This document shows positions 48,101-59,349 of a stretch of DNA of 64,000 nucleotides, in pieces; the stretch's first letter is position 1; each line of letters opens with the position of its first letter. The notes under the pieces were generated by a model. That model had not been told where the DNA came from. It searched no databases and saw only the letters and a list, made by a program, of their open reading frames with translations. The position numbers were made by a program, and so were the translations under genes. Source of the DNA: Ceratodon purpureus (lineage: Eukaryota; Streptophyta; Bryopsida; Pseudoditrichales; Ditrichaceae). The DNA is taken from assembly GCA_014871385.1 (NCBI GenBank), contig CM026424.1, positions 1,302,001 to 1,366,000 on the forward strand. Reading direction: 5' to 3'.

Positions 48101-48865
48101 CTTGATGGAGCGCTAGCGGAAAGGCAGAAGTCGGTGCGTGAAGAAGAAGTGAGCTGTGCAGACATACGTAAGCGGCGTGACAGTTTGGTGCAGTATTTTA
48201 TGAGCGGGAGAGAAGGTGAGGGCTCGGAAGTCTGCGACACGGGAATTGTAGGGGAGACTCTTGATGTCGGTGAAGAGGAGCTCCGGATAATTGACAAAGA
48301 TCTGGAGTTCGGTCTGCACATTCTCAGTCGAGAGAGTGCACGCACAGAGCAGCTTCGGGTGGAACAGTTGGCGATGGAGGCCGAGCTCGCAAAAGTGGAA
48401 TGGGAGATACGCCTACGAGGCGTGGCATCCACAAGGGCAGAGCTCTGGGTGTCAAAGTTGACAGAACAGGTGCACATGATGGCCGTAGGGTCCGGCATGG
48501 GGACCACTCCCCTACCAATTCGGAATCCGAGAGTTACAGCGGAAGGGCGGAGTGAAGTAATTTGCATTTCAAATTGTCCAGTCTGTGGCTTCAATTTCAA
48601 GTGCCACAACATTTCAGTGGCGGATTGTGAATGCTGTTATCATCATTTCTGCCTCGCTGCTTGGTTAAGTGATGGAAAAAGACGTTGTGCAAGAGAATAC
48701 TGCGAGAAGGAATTTTGCGCAGACTGGATGGACAGTTTCGGCGCAAACCAGATAAGGTTGCCGACCCTTCGGCAGCCAAAGATGGAGGGCCTCATTGGTC
48801 GGTTCAGCAATCATGACCGCGGAAATGTTGCGGCAGCCGCTTCTACAAACTGTGAGTCTCGATAA
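45160..48865 (+). CDS. Unrecognised coiled-coil protein with Cys/His zinc-ligand cluster
   Basis: I do not recognise the family. Exons 45160-45833 and 48052-48865 join in phase across a 2218-bp GT-AG intron to give 495 residues. Residues 1-225 are a charged, probably helical domain with tryptophan-rich positions (FFLRSWLAEREGKVKINWAKF) and a CGKTECG site. Residues about 226-345 are a strongly charged coiled coil (HRRKELQQQCKALDGALAERQ, IRKRRDSLVQ, EQLRVEQLAMEAELAKVEWE). Residues about 400-448 hold a metal-ligand array: CPVCGFNFKC, DCECCYHHFC, RRCAREYC and KEFC. This resembles, but does not match, a RING or B-box. A nucleic-acid or protein interaction role is possible, but no function can be claimed. 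A donor-like GTGAGT at 48852 could instead splice to the frame beginning at 50321. Confidence 0.65.
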
Positions 48866-50320
48866 CCAACCTTCCATGAATGCATTCTTTTTTCCACATT
48901 CTATTCTCTCTTTGGAGTGAGTTTTGGGAGTTCGTGGTTTTTGAGAAGGAGTTTGTGAATTGGGTTCCGGGGTGGGATACAGCTGGGTATCAGGTGAGGC
49001 TGTACTCTTGATTGATTGCTTGAGTTTTGTGCAGTTGAGCTGGTAGGAAGTTGGTAGAGTGGAGTTCGTGTTGTATGATTGTTCCCCTTTTTATTGGTTT
49101 GTTTGATTTTTTTATGTTCAGTAGACGTGTTCGGTGTTCTGTTCAGTGAGACTTCGACTTTGGAGTGGTAGTATTTTCGTTTTGAGTCTCGTAAGCTAAT
49201 GGTTAGCAATTTCAAACGCACTTTCTTATGATAATCTGAGAGGTGTGATAACTTTCTCTTTCGGTTCTAGATGTGTAGAAAGGGAATGGACAATGAATTT
49301 TTACTTCTTATGTTGAACCGGTACAGGGGGTGTTTAGTCTTAGGGTTACCTCCTCGAAAGATGTTGCGACAGCAGGAGCAGCGTGAAACATTGATTTCTG
49401 TATAAGTTCCATTGTTGCGGTTTACTTGAGTTGCAAGTACCAATTTCCTGCTAAAGAAGGGAACACCGTTTTAGAAATTAGACACTAGGGCGAATCTGTA
49501 ACAATTAAAGAAATATGCCGAGACACAGTGCTATGGAATGACGATCTTGGTAATTCCACTTATGCGATATCAGTTCACTTTTTATGTTTCTTTTCTGGAG
49601 TTCTTCTTTGTATTTCAGGGACTTCCTTTCGAATATGTTCCATTCGAGAGGTATTGCTTCAGATTCAGTGTCTTGGCCTAGGGCTCTGTCCAGGTCATAC
49701 TTCTTCCGGAGTTTGCGCGTGAGATTTCACTTTGGACTTTGAAGAGTGGACTTCCAGGAATGGGCAAGCCATGTGGTCACCATTACTTGGAATACACGGC
49801 ATTCAGGCGCTGGATAATGGAAGGCGTGTGACTGGAGACTTACGGAGTGCTTGTAGGGCACTTTTGTTGGTTTTCAAAAGCTTTCTGTGACCAAGGCGCG
49901 CGTGATGAACATCGGGAATGTCACTGTCACTGAACTATCGCGGGAAACCCCGTGGACCACAGATGTCACTTAGCTTTGAGCGGTAACTTAGCTTTGAGGT
50001 GTGAAGGTAGTGGATGGCTGTGATGGCTGTGATGGCTCAGTGAGAGCGTAGTGAAGCTGGCACGAGCACTTCTGTTTTGCTTTCGAAGTCTTCCTCAGGG
50101 TTTTTTTTATGTCCCACTTACTAATCACTTGAATACTGGTTCACGTGAAGTCAGTGCGTTTTGGACATGGCTCCGTAGTGTATGTCCTCTCCTTCGGGCG
50201 CTGTACAACCCCTTACCACACTTGTGAAGCGCTTTACTTTCACGGAGCACTTGTCCGTCACGTTGTTCAGTAGTTAAGCACTGTAGTTGTACTTTGATTT
50301 TGTTTTCACTTGATTTTAAG
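48866..50320. other. Region between two unrecognised open frames
   Basis: Nothing coding was recognised. It would be an intron if the gene at 45160 continues into 50321-51366. Near 49,970-50,040 there are short direct repeats (CTTAGCTTTGAG twice, GGCTGTGAT twice). Confidence 0.35.
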
Positions 50321-51366
50321 TGCTTTATTCATGCGATAACTTCACTTTTAAGTTTAGAAAAGCTGATTTGATCAATTCTTGGCTAATGCATGGTGGCTTG
50401 CCTGTGACCGCACCAGTTCATGTGGGGTCTGTTGACGGGACTCCACTGTCTCAGAAGGGCAAGGGTGCGGTGACGCAGTCGTCGGAGCAAACAAAGACAC
50501 CGGCATCTACGAGCTGGAGGACTCCAACATCACGTGGATGCAAAGTCCCCCAGGAGATTGACAGAGCTGCGCCGTTGGAGCCAGTTGCGGACCATACTTC
50601 AGAGCCTGCATTGGATAGAGATGGTCCTCCGGGTTAGTTGGCAGGTACGTCGACGAAGACGTCTGATGAGAGCAACCTATTCCCCGATGATGACGTCAAC
50701 CTCAGTCAGGCTCGGTCCTCTTCAGGAACGCCTGAAAGCCGCGGAGGAAGAAAGGTAGTGGATGTAACTGTGATCCCCGAGACTATAGCCAGCACAGAAG
50801 GGGGGTTCAACGGGCTTCTCTTGCAGGATACGACCACCGATAGTGGCGTGCTGGGTGCAGCGAAAGTTAGTGACGATGACAGGGTAATAGATTTGGAGAA
50901 CTGCAACGATGCAGTAGTAGGGAGCCAGGTAGAGGGTCAAGGCCTCAAGGTTGCTGGGACGGCACTGGGGGTAAATGAGTCGTCGATGGCAGAAGAACAG
51001 GATGGCCAAACGCCACCAGAAGCAGCAGCTGCGGAGTCGCCAATTGGAAAGGTGTTGAAGGGTGAGAATGTCGGGGCCTGCGGTACGCGTCGCCAAGCCG
51101 CCTTGAAGAACACGATGTGCCCAACGCCGGGGGTGAATGTCGGGGCTGCAGCCAACGCAGGGACGCTTGCGGGGATGAAGAAGGTCGATGTGGGGCGAGG
51201 GCGGTCCACTCAAATCGGGGCGCGGGGAGAGAAGCAGGATAACATGAAGCCCCTGTCACATTTTGGGCTTCAGGAGAAGTTTGCAAAACTGCCCGTGGTT
51301 GCTGAGAGAGGCAAGGGACGTGGTCGTGGGGGCAAGCTGGCGAAGCGGAAACGAGACGCTCATTAA
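50321..51366 (+). pseudogene. Low-complexity open frame with one internal stop, possible exon(s) of an unrecognised gene
   Basis: One reading frame stays open for about 348 codons except for a single TAG at 50635-50637, and has no well-placed ATG at its beginning. The translation is polar and disordered-looking (rich in Ser, Thr, Pro, Gly, Ala, Glu), ending in a basic RGKGRGRGGKLAKRKR tail that could be a nuclear signal. A splice acceptor at 50319-50320 would join it in frame to the 48851 donor of the preceding gene. The stop could be avoided by splicing from a donor at 50634, for example to an acceptor at 50825-50826. It could be the 3' part of the preceding gene, a separate gene or a decayed one. 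Confidence 0.35.
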
Positions 51367-52534
51367 GCAGAGCTCGAGAAGGGGAGCTGAGTGAACTTGA
51401 TAACACCCTGCTAACATGTCCTGCATATTACAGGATGGTGGTTCTGAAATTGACAAATAGAGTGGGTTGGTGCGTAGAGTGGAATGGCCCAATTCTGGTA
51501 CTCTCCTGTCATTTGTCGTGTAGGGAAAGTATGTGAATATGATGGGCACGGATTTTCATTTCTGTTGCTGTTGTCCATGACTGTGCAACGCGGGATAGGT
51601 CGAATATGATTGCTACAGGCATTTAACTTGTGTTGGTACCTGGGATGCTGATAGAACATACTAGTGTCAATATATGCCCAAGGCGAGAACCAATATTGCG
51701 GCTTGGGCTTCGGTATAGCTGTTCACTTCGGTCACGTATCTTTACTGCAATTTTTACATAGGCCAGGCTCTTACGAACTCAGAGTCGATTTTTCATGGAA
51801 TATGTTATCTGGTTCATTGTTGTTTTCTGGAGATGCAGTGGATACACTATGCTTCTGGTCTTAATAGTGCATCAATGGAGTGAGGATATGAATTTGGATT
51901 CATAAATACAATACATAGTGAACAGAAGAAGGCATATTGACGGATCTTGTGCTGCCATGGTTGGTGTATGGTCCTGGGGACATTGTACATGTGTTTGCGA
52001 GCTAACCCCGTATCAGGCATTGCCATCAAAGAGTATTAGCTTTTCGATAGCCAAAATATCAGGTCCAGGTTTACTATCGTGATTTCGAAACCACGCCAGA
52101 AAACAATAAAATCATATTCTACTTTCACAACGCGGTTCACTATAGAGGACGCTGTACAAACTGGACAGCTGTGCATTAACGAGAGAAATTAGTGGGTGCT
52201 TTGCAGCGTTTGAAAGTTCGAACTGCTGATTAGATGTCTGAGCAGTCTTACATTTGATGTGCCAATTACAAACTGGTTCCATTTCTGAATCTGTACTGTA
52301 GTCCCATTCTGGATTACTCGTAGCTGAACGTATCCAATTCCATAACCATTATCTTCCAGAAATGCTGATCACTAGAGAAAACAGCTGAAGAACCTTGTTT
52401 TGAGTTGCCTTCAGCGTGGAGATTTCCCTCACAAAAGAGACTACTACCACGGCACCTAACGTGGTCGAATGCATAGTGCTTCAAGTGCAACTAAACAAAA
52501 AGCAGTCTCGCAGTCAAGATACACGTAATGAAGT
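51367..52534. other. Intergenic region
   Basis: About 1.2 kb between the open frame ending at 51366 and the helicase fragment. No gene or element was recognised. Confidence 0.4.
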
Positions 52535-54926
52535 CTAATCCGCCGTTGCCCCAGGTGTAGGGCGCATCTTCTTCCTCTGCCTCTTTTTTACATTCCGTTC
52601 CTTCTCCTTCTTACAACTCTGCTTGTTCACGGACTTGCCAAACAATGAGGGTGCATCCCGCAAGCCAAAGCTCTTGGCCACATGACCCAGGTGGAGTTTC
52701 CCAACTTGAAAAGTTGACTTCAGTTCCCCTCTATGAGCAGCGTAAGCTCGCACATAGGACCGAAAGGAGTCTACTGGTAGCAGCCTAGCATCCGGCTGAC
52801 AAGTCACAAATATCAACTGTTAGCTGTGCTGTGAATACGAAATGCCTTGCGAGCATTCGAGAAGATACTGCAATATATAAAAAAGGGTATCCAGTCTTCT
52901 TTGTTCGCGACAGTGGGTAAGCAGCGGGTGAATCAGAAGGTACCTTTGTAGCAACAAAAGCCTCAAGCGCCTTCTGCATCAACCCTGCAAGAGGATGCAT
53001 CTCCACTGCCAGAAAGGAATCGTCTCTCTTCCCTCTCCTATCTTGTAGCCCATCCTGCAATTGTGGCAATGAAAGCTCCTGTAATGATACGCCGTGCTTC
53101 TTCAACTCCTCCATGTACTCTGCCTCACTTGGTTGCAGGAAAAGAATAGCTTCTCCTTTCTGTCCCAGCCTTGTTGTCCTTCCAACTCTGTAGAACATTT
53201 TGTATACACTAGTCAACCCACACGACTACAAACCAAACTGCTGAATGTTGTCTGTAAGAGAAAATCTTGATTTTTAAGGGCTGTTAAATAGTTCACAACA
53301 GGGCAGAAAGTCGAGGTCAGAACATATACTTTGTTCAACAATTTGCACAGGTCCCTAATGTCTACATGAATCTTGAACTTTTAAAAGACAAAATAAACAC
53401 TAAGTACTATTACTTCAGCTAAAAAACGGAACCATTCTCTCACCCCCTGCACAACTTTGAACCTCAACACCTGTAGATCGAATCCCAACAACAATGATGG
53501 TCGCCAACCTAATATCTATCATAAAAGTTCAAAATTTTACACCTACCACAAGCACAACATCACTAACCTGGCAACAACTCCTGAAAGGTTCTCACCTGTG
53601 TACATATTCAGCAGCATCGCCTGGGGGTTCATACTGGACAATGCCTGAAATATTTTGGAAGTCCAGTCCCCTAGCTGCAACATCTGTACAAAGCAAGATC
53701 GCAGAACTTGCTTTTCCAAACTGATTATATGCTTCTGTCCGATCTTTTTGAGCCATGCTGCCATGAAGACGGAAGGCTTTACATCCAAGGAGCATCCTCT
53801 CATCCTTCCCTCCCCCATCTTTCCAGGGTGTGGGAGACCACCGAAATTCATTGACAACTGTGTAGTGGAAATCTACCGCGTCACAAGTAGAAAAGAAGAC
53901 AAGTAGCTGTTGAAGCACAAACAACACCCCACACAAAATAATGAGAAACATAAAACTTATCACATCGGGGAATTAGGTCCATAAAAAGAGTCAACATGTG
54001 TTACTTTTCACTCGCAAATTTCTAAGATTGCCTTCCGCGATAGACCGAAAGTACTCTTCAACACAAAATAAATTGCTACTAACGCAAGTGAGTTTGGACT
54101 ACTAATTTTCCTAAGGCATGAAATCCATCCAAAGTTTCTCTTGACCTCGTAAATTGGCTACAGGAATGCGAACATCCATTCACTTTTATAAAGCTCAGAA
54201 AGCATATCATAACTTCAGGCCAACACAAGACCGTTAAAAGAGAAACCAAAATACCTTACAAGAACTGTTCCCTTGAGATTTTTGTTGGAGAAGACCTAAT
54301 AGAGCAACCAGTCGAAGACTACAAGGCACTGCATACAAAACAGTCAATAACATGATAATTACCAACCATCTCCAGGTCCTTGAAGAGAAAGGCAAGAGCA
54401 GCTCCAAAGAAAGGGTGAAACGCATTAACTTAGGCTTAACGACTTGTATGATATAACCTCGTATAAAAACAATCACCAAAACACGTCGTTCTCTTGATGA
54501 TCAGATTTCCTCAATTAAATAAATCCTTTACACACAGGATTCTAATAGTGAATGTTTTTCCCCAATGAAGTAGAATTAGCAAGGGTACGTGATCTAACAT
54601 ACCTTTAAGCAAACTTTGGACCAACTGTGAACATACCTTGACACCAATGTTGCCCACTCCATACAGGCTTACTATAAGAGGTCCTACTAATTAGCATTCA
54701 TGAAAACAATATGTTATCATCTAATCTGATCCTTGAATTGTGACTACTGACCTTTGCGAAGACGGGCTTTCTCTTTAGATCGATTCTTGCCCCCCATCAC
54801 ACAGCCAGGTACCAGCCAATGCAAACGGTGCACTACCTGCTCTGCTACAGCACAAACCTGCAAACAAAGCTCTTGAGTTGGGACAAGCACCAACGCTGTC
54901 ACCCCATCAGTTAGAATCTCCCTCAA
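52535..54926 (-). pseudogene. Partial DEAD-box RNA helicase of the RH17/DDX31/Dbp7 type, lacking the ATPase motifs
   Basis: The family makes nucleolar helicases for large-subunit rRNA processing. Exons in transcription order are about 54926-54755 (motif Ia, [13 protein letters not shown], then [12 protein letters not shown]), 54328-54255 (VPCSLRLVALLGLLQQKS), 53906-53596 (VFFSTCDAVDFHY, FRLHGSMAQKDR, LLCTDVAARGLDF, AAEYVHR), 53187-52944 (VGRTTRLGQKGEAILFLQP) and 52795-52535 (RAYAAHRGELK, HLGHVAKSFGL, basic tail). The last four join in phase without lesions. The region that should carry motif Ib, DEAD and SAT is absent from the 427 bp between the first two exons, and no Q motif or AxxGxGKT is found upstream. 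Motif VI reads HRVGRTTRLG instead of HRxGRTARxG. It cannot encode a working helicase. Confidence 0.8.
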
Positions 54927-55102
54927 ACTCTTTCTTCAAAACCATTTACACAATTGAGAAAAGCAAAGGCACTACACAGAATACCTCTTACACGAAAGAA
55001 ATGACAACAGGAAGTGACCCAACGTCATCCAAAATCACATCCCCAAAACTGAACATAAAATGCGCATCAGAATTTCAGAAGTTGCAGTACGCAGTTCAAT
55101 AC
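54927..55102. other. Junction between oxidoreductase-like exons and helicase-like exons
   Basis: Less than 200 bp on the minus strand separates a KSFDARK-type exon from the motif Ia exon of the helicase. No part of the missing helicase N-terminus or of the rest of the oxidoreductase is seen here. Confidence 0.5.
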
Positions 55103-55675
55103 CTTCCGAGCATCGAACGACTTGCGAAGTATTGTAAGGCCGCAACGAGGCAGGATTCCGGGCTGCACACCCATCGGACATTACACATTATAAAAAAATT
55201 ATATCAAGTAACATTACACCTCATCTCACATCATCCTATCCAATCCTCAACCCAAAAACCCTAAACCCTGCACCAAAACTCAAACTCAATTTATCCAAAA
55301 CAACCAGCATTCAATCCTCAATTCTCGACTATTCCAGTTTCAGAAACTCACCTCACAACGGAGCGCTACACCAGTGGACTCCAGCACAGCATCCGAAACC
55401 TCAAAGTAGTCTTTCCCCAAGTCGCTCTCCAGCAGAACCTCAACTCCAAAGACTCGAAAGCACCCAACGCTCCTCATCTGCGTGCTGTCCCGGGTCATAG
55501 TCCTGGCCTCCTGCTGTCGCTCCTTAGCAACATCGTCCTTCCTCCTGAAGTAACTCCCTTTCTTCGCATAGCTCCTCTCAACAGAATCATAGAACCCCCT
55601 CTTGCTCTTGCTCTTGCCCTTACTGTCTGTCCTCCCCCGCACAGCTGCGCTTCTCACAACCCCAACACTCACCAT
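55103..55675 (-). pseudogene. First exons of a probable FAD-dependent oxidoreductase, truncated
   Basis: Two exons join in phase: 55675-55352 (ATG at 55675, 108 codons) and 55162-55103 (20 codons). The first encodes a basic leader (SKGKSKSKRGFYDSVERSY) and then EVLLESDLGKDYFEVSDAVLE. The second ends in LTILRKSFDARK. The pattern of a ferredoxin-like N-terminal fold ending in (K)SFDARK fits the N-terminus of a plant and bacterial FAD/NAD(P)-binding oxidoreductase family (Arabidopsis PDE327-like); this match is from memory and moderate. The following Rossmann domain is missing, and helicase exons begin instead. The intron holds AAACCCTAAACCCTG (55,256-55,270). Confidence 0.4.
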
Positions 55676-56593
55676 CTCACCCCTCTGTGCTGGGCCCAAT
55701 TGCTGGAACCCCTTGGGCAGCTATGGCATGTACAGCGACTCCCTCAAGTTCTGGCTCGCCATGGAGAGCGACATGGCTGTCAATTGTCCCCCCAAAAACC
55801 AGAACCCAACCTCTACAACGACACCCACAGCCTCAATTCCCCTGAGCTCGCAATCACCTTCACTGCCATCAAATCTCCATCAAAACTGGAGCAAAACTCT
55901 TCAGAAATGGGTCAAAACTCGTCAGAAAAAGGTCAGAAAAGATGCATTTGATTCATACATGGATCTAAAATACAAATTGTAACTCCAAATCGCTTCGATT
56001 CGATTGAAAACTCTGCGAAATCGGATTCTGCTTCAGACACTCTTCTATGTCCAGCTCTACTGTGTGAACAAACTGGAACCAGAATTCGGTGACGGTTCTT
56101 GGTCTTGGCGGTAATCGGGTTCATTCGGCCTGGGACTTGGTTCATTTGACATGTACGTGATTGTCCCATGATCCATTTCATCCCTCCTGTCCAGTAAATC
56201 CAATACGTGGCATCTGGTCTGCTGAATCTGATTGGCAGAGGACCTAAATAGTCATTTCGAGGGACCTGGTTAGCCTGTAGAGAGATAGACTGTGACAACT
56301 TGGGGAGAGTGGGGCATGACAGTTGAGAGGTGTGAGAGAGACTTCCCTGCTTTCTGTGAGGGAGATTTCCTGGGTTCAGCCTGAGCCATGATGTGTTTGT
56401 TGGATTTGATGGCGGAGCAAGTATGCTACTCTATAATGTGTTCATCCAGGGTTTTTGTGCGTACCTCCTCGTGTTGTGTTCGTATGAGAGTCTGGTGGAG
56501 ATTGCTGGAGAGGCACAGAAGAGTAGTTAGCTGTGTTGGGTGTGGCGGACTGTGTCTTACTTTGATCTGCTGAGGTGCTGTGCGAGTCGTCGC
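55676..56593. other. Region without recognised genes
   Basis: A GC-richer stretch with overlapping frames on both strands and no motif that I can assign. It separates the minus-strand oxidoreductase-like head from a plus-strand open frame. Confidence 0.35.
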
Positions 56594-57267
56594 CATGGAT
56601 CGTGATCGCGGTATATTGCTGGCATGGCTGTCTCTCGTTTATATCCGTCGCAATGCGAAGAATTTCAATGATACATTGAAACTTGATCTGCCGGACTTAC
56701 CCTCATCTGAGTAAGCTCTTAGCGAAATCATGGGTTTATGACTGGACGGAGGATTGTTACCAGGAGGTTGTCAAGTTCGGGGAGCGAGCCGGGTTCCCAA
56801 TCTCCGCCTTCCTTGCTGAATTGGGATTGCCCGGCGATTCGTTTGGGAGTTGCGGAGGACATCCAATCACTCTCGATACGACTTCTGAGGAGCTTCTGAC
56901 CTCTTCCTCTGAGTTTGGGTCTATGAAGGCGGAGCCGGGTACTTCGCTTGATGAGGCTACTGTGGGCGCAGGCGTGGAGTACCCTTGTCCGATCATGGAA
57001 GACGAGGTCATGGCTGAGGCTGAGTCTCCCCTGGTGCCCGGTGTCGGCGCAGGGGGAGAGCTGATTGTTGCACCAGAGGTCTTGGCAGCTTTCGATCCAT
57101 CGGCTCCATTTCCGGCTCCCATGAATCCAGTGGTAATTACTGAGGCAGGTGTTAGCAGGGCGGCGGCGTCAGGGGCGTCGGTGTTGCCAATGGCAGTTTA
57201 TTCCGCCTCCGAGGTGTGCTGCTGTGACAACGATGCGGGGGAGGGACCTGCACCAGACGAGGTTTGA
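56594..57267 (+). pseudogene. Unrecognised open frame with apparent frameshift
   Basis: An ATG at 56594 opens a frame (MDRDRGILLAWLSLVYIRR...) that ends at a TAA about 120 bp on. An overlapping frame, open from 56683 to the TGA at 57267, then continues with coherent protein-like sequence (AKSWVYDWTEDCYQEVVKFG) and a long acidic, Ala/Pro/Val-rich tail. The long frame has no ATG before about 56,922. The pair reads as one protein broken by a single-base indel between about 56,680 and 56,710. I do not recognise the family. A sequencing error or an unusual splice could also explain it. Confidence 0.35.
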
Positions 57268-58559
57268 GTGATTCATGTGTTTCCGTGTCATGGCTGTGGT
57301 TCGGGGATGGGGGCTACATCGAGAAGGGCCTCCTGCCATGGGTTTGGGTTTCTGCAGTTTGAAGGGTTTTGTATAAGAGACTTGAACTAGGGAATTGTTC
57401 GTATAATGATCAGATAGCTCGTTGGGACTGAAGATCAGACCTTACCTGAATGTGTGGAGTTTTGTTACCAGCCTAGTCGGGCCTTGTGCGTCACTGAGAC
57501 ATACGCACAATGGTGTCGTGTTACCTGGAATGACAATTGTTAGGATACCTATCAAAATATATGTAGGAAAAGGAACCACAGCTTGACCTTGTTCCTGAGA
57601 CTCTAAGTGATGTCAAGACTCGCTGTGTGAACTTGAGCTCTGTGTAGTTTTGAATATACCGATGGGTTTAATTGGGGGGGAAAATTTGATGTTGTGGCTG
57701 ATGCTGGGTGATCCATCTTTGCTAGTCTGGCATGCTTGGTGATGATGAAATGGGATCGTCTGGTTGTCGTCTGTGTTGCTGTGCCCCATGTCCTCTCTTT
57801 GCTCTTGTCCATATCTGCCTTATGCCTCGATCATGAAGCACTCCAGCACCGGCGCGTTACACACAGAGAGAGGTTTAAGTCGTGAGTTAAAATATAGCAA
57901 AGAGTAGATCAAAATGAAGCTATTGAAGAGGTGATAATTCAATTGAACACATGGAAATGAAATTAGCCACCGTTTTCTCTGCAGAAAGACTCACTTATGG
58001 TATTCAATGATGAGATTACTCGAATCTGCAAATTCAATCTTAACAGCGAGATTCCCTGCACTTTTCAGTTCCACTTTCACTGTAAATTCACGTCTACTTT
58101 GTGTGACCTCCACTTTCACTGTAAATTCACGTTACTTTGTGTGACCACTGTTTATGGGATGTGTTTCTACTTTATTACTTCCAAACACTTCCCACTTAAA
58201 CAACACCTGTCTCCGACATTGTGCCACTTCACTTTCCTCCTCCCATGTACTTGGCTACTACGTGTCGAGATGAAAAGTGAATTTCACAGTAAGCGTTCAC
58301 TGAATAGTAGCTGATCCCGGCTCAAGCGTTTCTGAAGCTAAACACATCCTACTTATAAATGACTTTAACAAAAGGGGATGGAAGGTTAATAGGTATCTTT
58401 AAGTGAACAGTGAATCTGCAAGTGCAGGGGTTCCCCGTACTCACAGAGGAACAACTGAAACAAGCACCTCTGAAGTGCACTCACCTGGAAAAAAGACTCC
58501 ACGATTTCGACACTTCACTTTTCAGTTGAGCAACACTGTATCCGCTCATGTCAGGCCCT
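57268..58559. other. Region without recognised genes
   Basis: Apart from the 39/37-bp tandem duplication at 58071-58146, no coding, RNA or mobile feature was identified. Confidence 0.4.
58071..58146 (+). repeat. Tandem duplication of a 39/37-bp unit
   Basis: CCACTTTCACTGTAAATTCACG followed by TACTTTGTGTGACC occurs twice in succession, the second copy being 2 bp shorter. Confidence 0.85.
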
Positions 58560-58968
58560 TACAAGCTACATGAGCCGGCCTCAACTCGCCAATAAGATCA
58601 GGAAATGCTGGATTAATGTGCTGACGAGCGTAAGTGATGTACGCTGTCAGTGTGTGTAGGTCTAAGCGTCCTGCTTCGAAACCTGCAACCAATAGATCTT
58701 GAGTCATTCAAGTAGAACAGACCTGATGGGAATCCAGAGTAACAGCAGTAAGCAGGTTTAATACAAATGGTGTTTCACGATCAGAGTTTCTGGACGTATA
58801 AGTGTGAAGTCCAAAGATTGATAGACAATACCTCGTAATTTCAATAGGCAAAAGATAGAGATATGGATACCTCATGCAGCATGCTACGAGCATTGTCGGA
58901 CTTCTTATCGAATTCATCAATACGCATATACCGCGGTCACTAAGAACCAACGCTCCACTCTCCAAAAC
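58560..58968 (-). pseudogene. MCM4 replicative helicase gene fragment with broken Walker B exon
   Basis: Two exon-like pieces with splice borders are seen on the minus strand. The piece at 58968-58871 follows a canonical AG acceptor and reads VLESGALVLSDRGIC, then continues one frame over as IDEFDKKSDNARSMLHE before a GT donor. MCM proteins have an unbroken GICCIDEFDKMSD there, so one base is missing within the Walker B motif. The piece at 58682 to about 58,560 reads LDLHTLTAYITYARQHINP, matching the MCM4 region before the C-terminal helices. About 95 residues that belong between them, including the arginine-finger region, are absent, replaced by 188 bp. It is a non-functional fragment of an intron-containing gene. 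Confidence 0.75.
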
Positions 58969-59349
58969 CTGCACAAGTTCTTTTCTTATGAGTAAAAGCA
59001 TCTTCCAACTGATAGGTAGCCAAGAAAACAGGCCTCGTCGATGCATTGAAGAAAGGAGACAGAAAGAGGAAACAGGAAGATACTGCAATACCGAGTACTT
59101 CTTCATGAGTAACAGGAGATCTCCATACTTACAATCCAAGGTAACCCAAAAATATTTTGCATTGGGTTCAGAACACCGAACACAAGCACAGTTAGAATGT
59201 AGCATGACTTTGTAATTGTTTCTTACGTATTCTCAAGCTACCAAATGTGCTGTACAAACGTTGAATTTCGGTAAACCTTGAGGAAAATAGCGATTCCCAA
59301 GAGATCACAAACATTTCAGATTAACATAGATTGGGTGAAAGAAAAGGTT
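58969..59349. other. Region between gene fragments
   Basis: Nothing was recognised. It is upstream of the MCM4 fragment but contains no earlier MCM4 exons. Confidence 0.4.

Noticed and set aside
55602..56298. Overlapping frames on both strands as real genes
   Set aside because: No motifs, no splice-supported continuation and no agreement on a start codon; considered non-coding GC-richer DNA.
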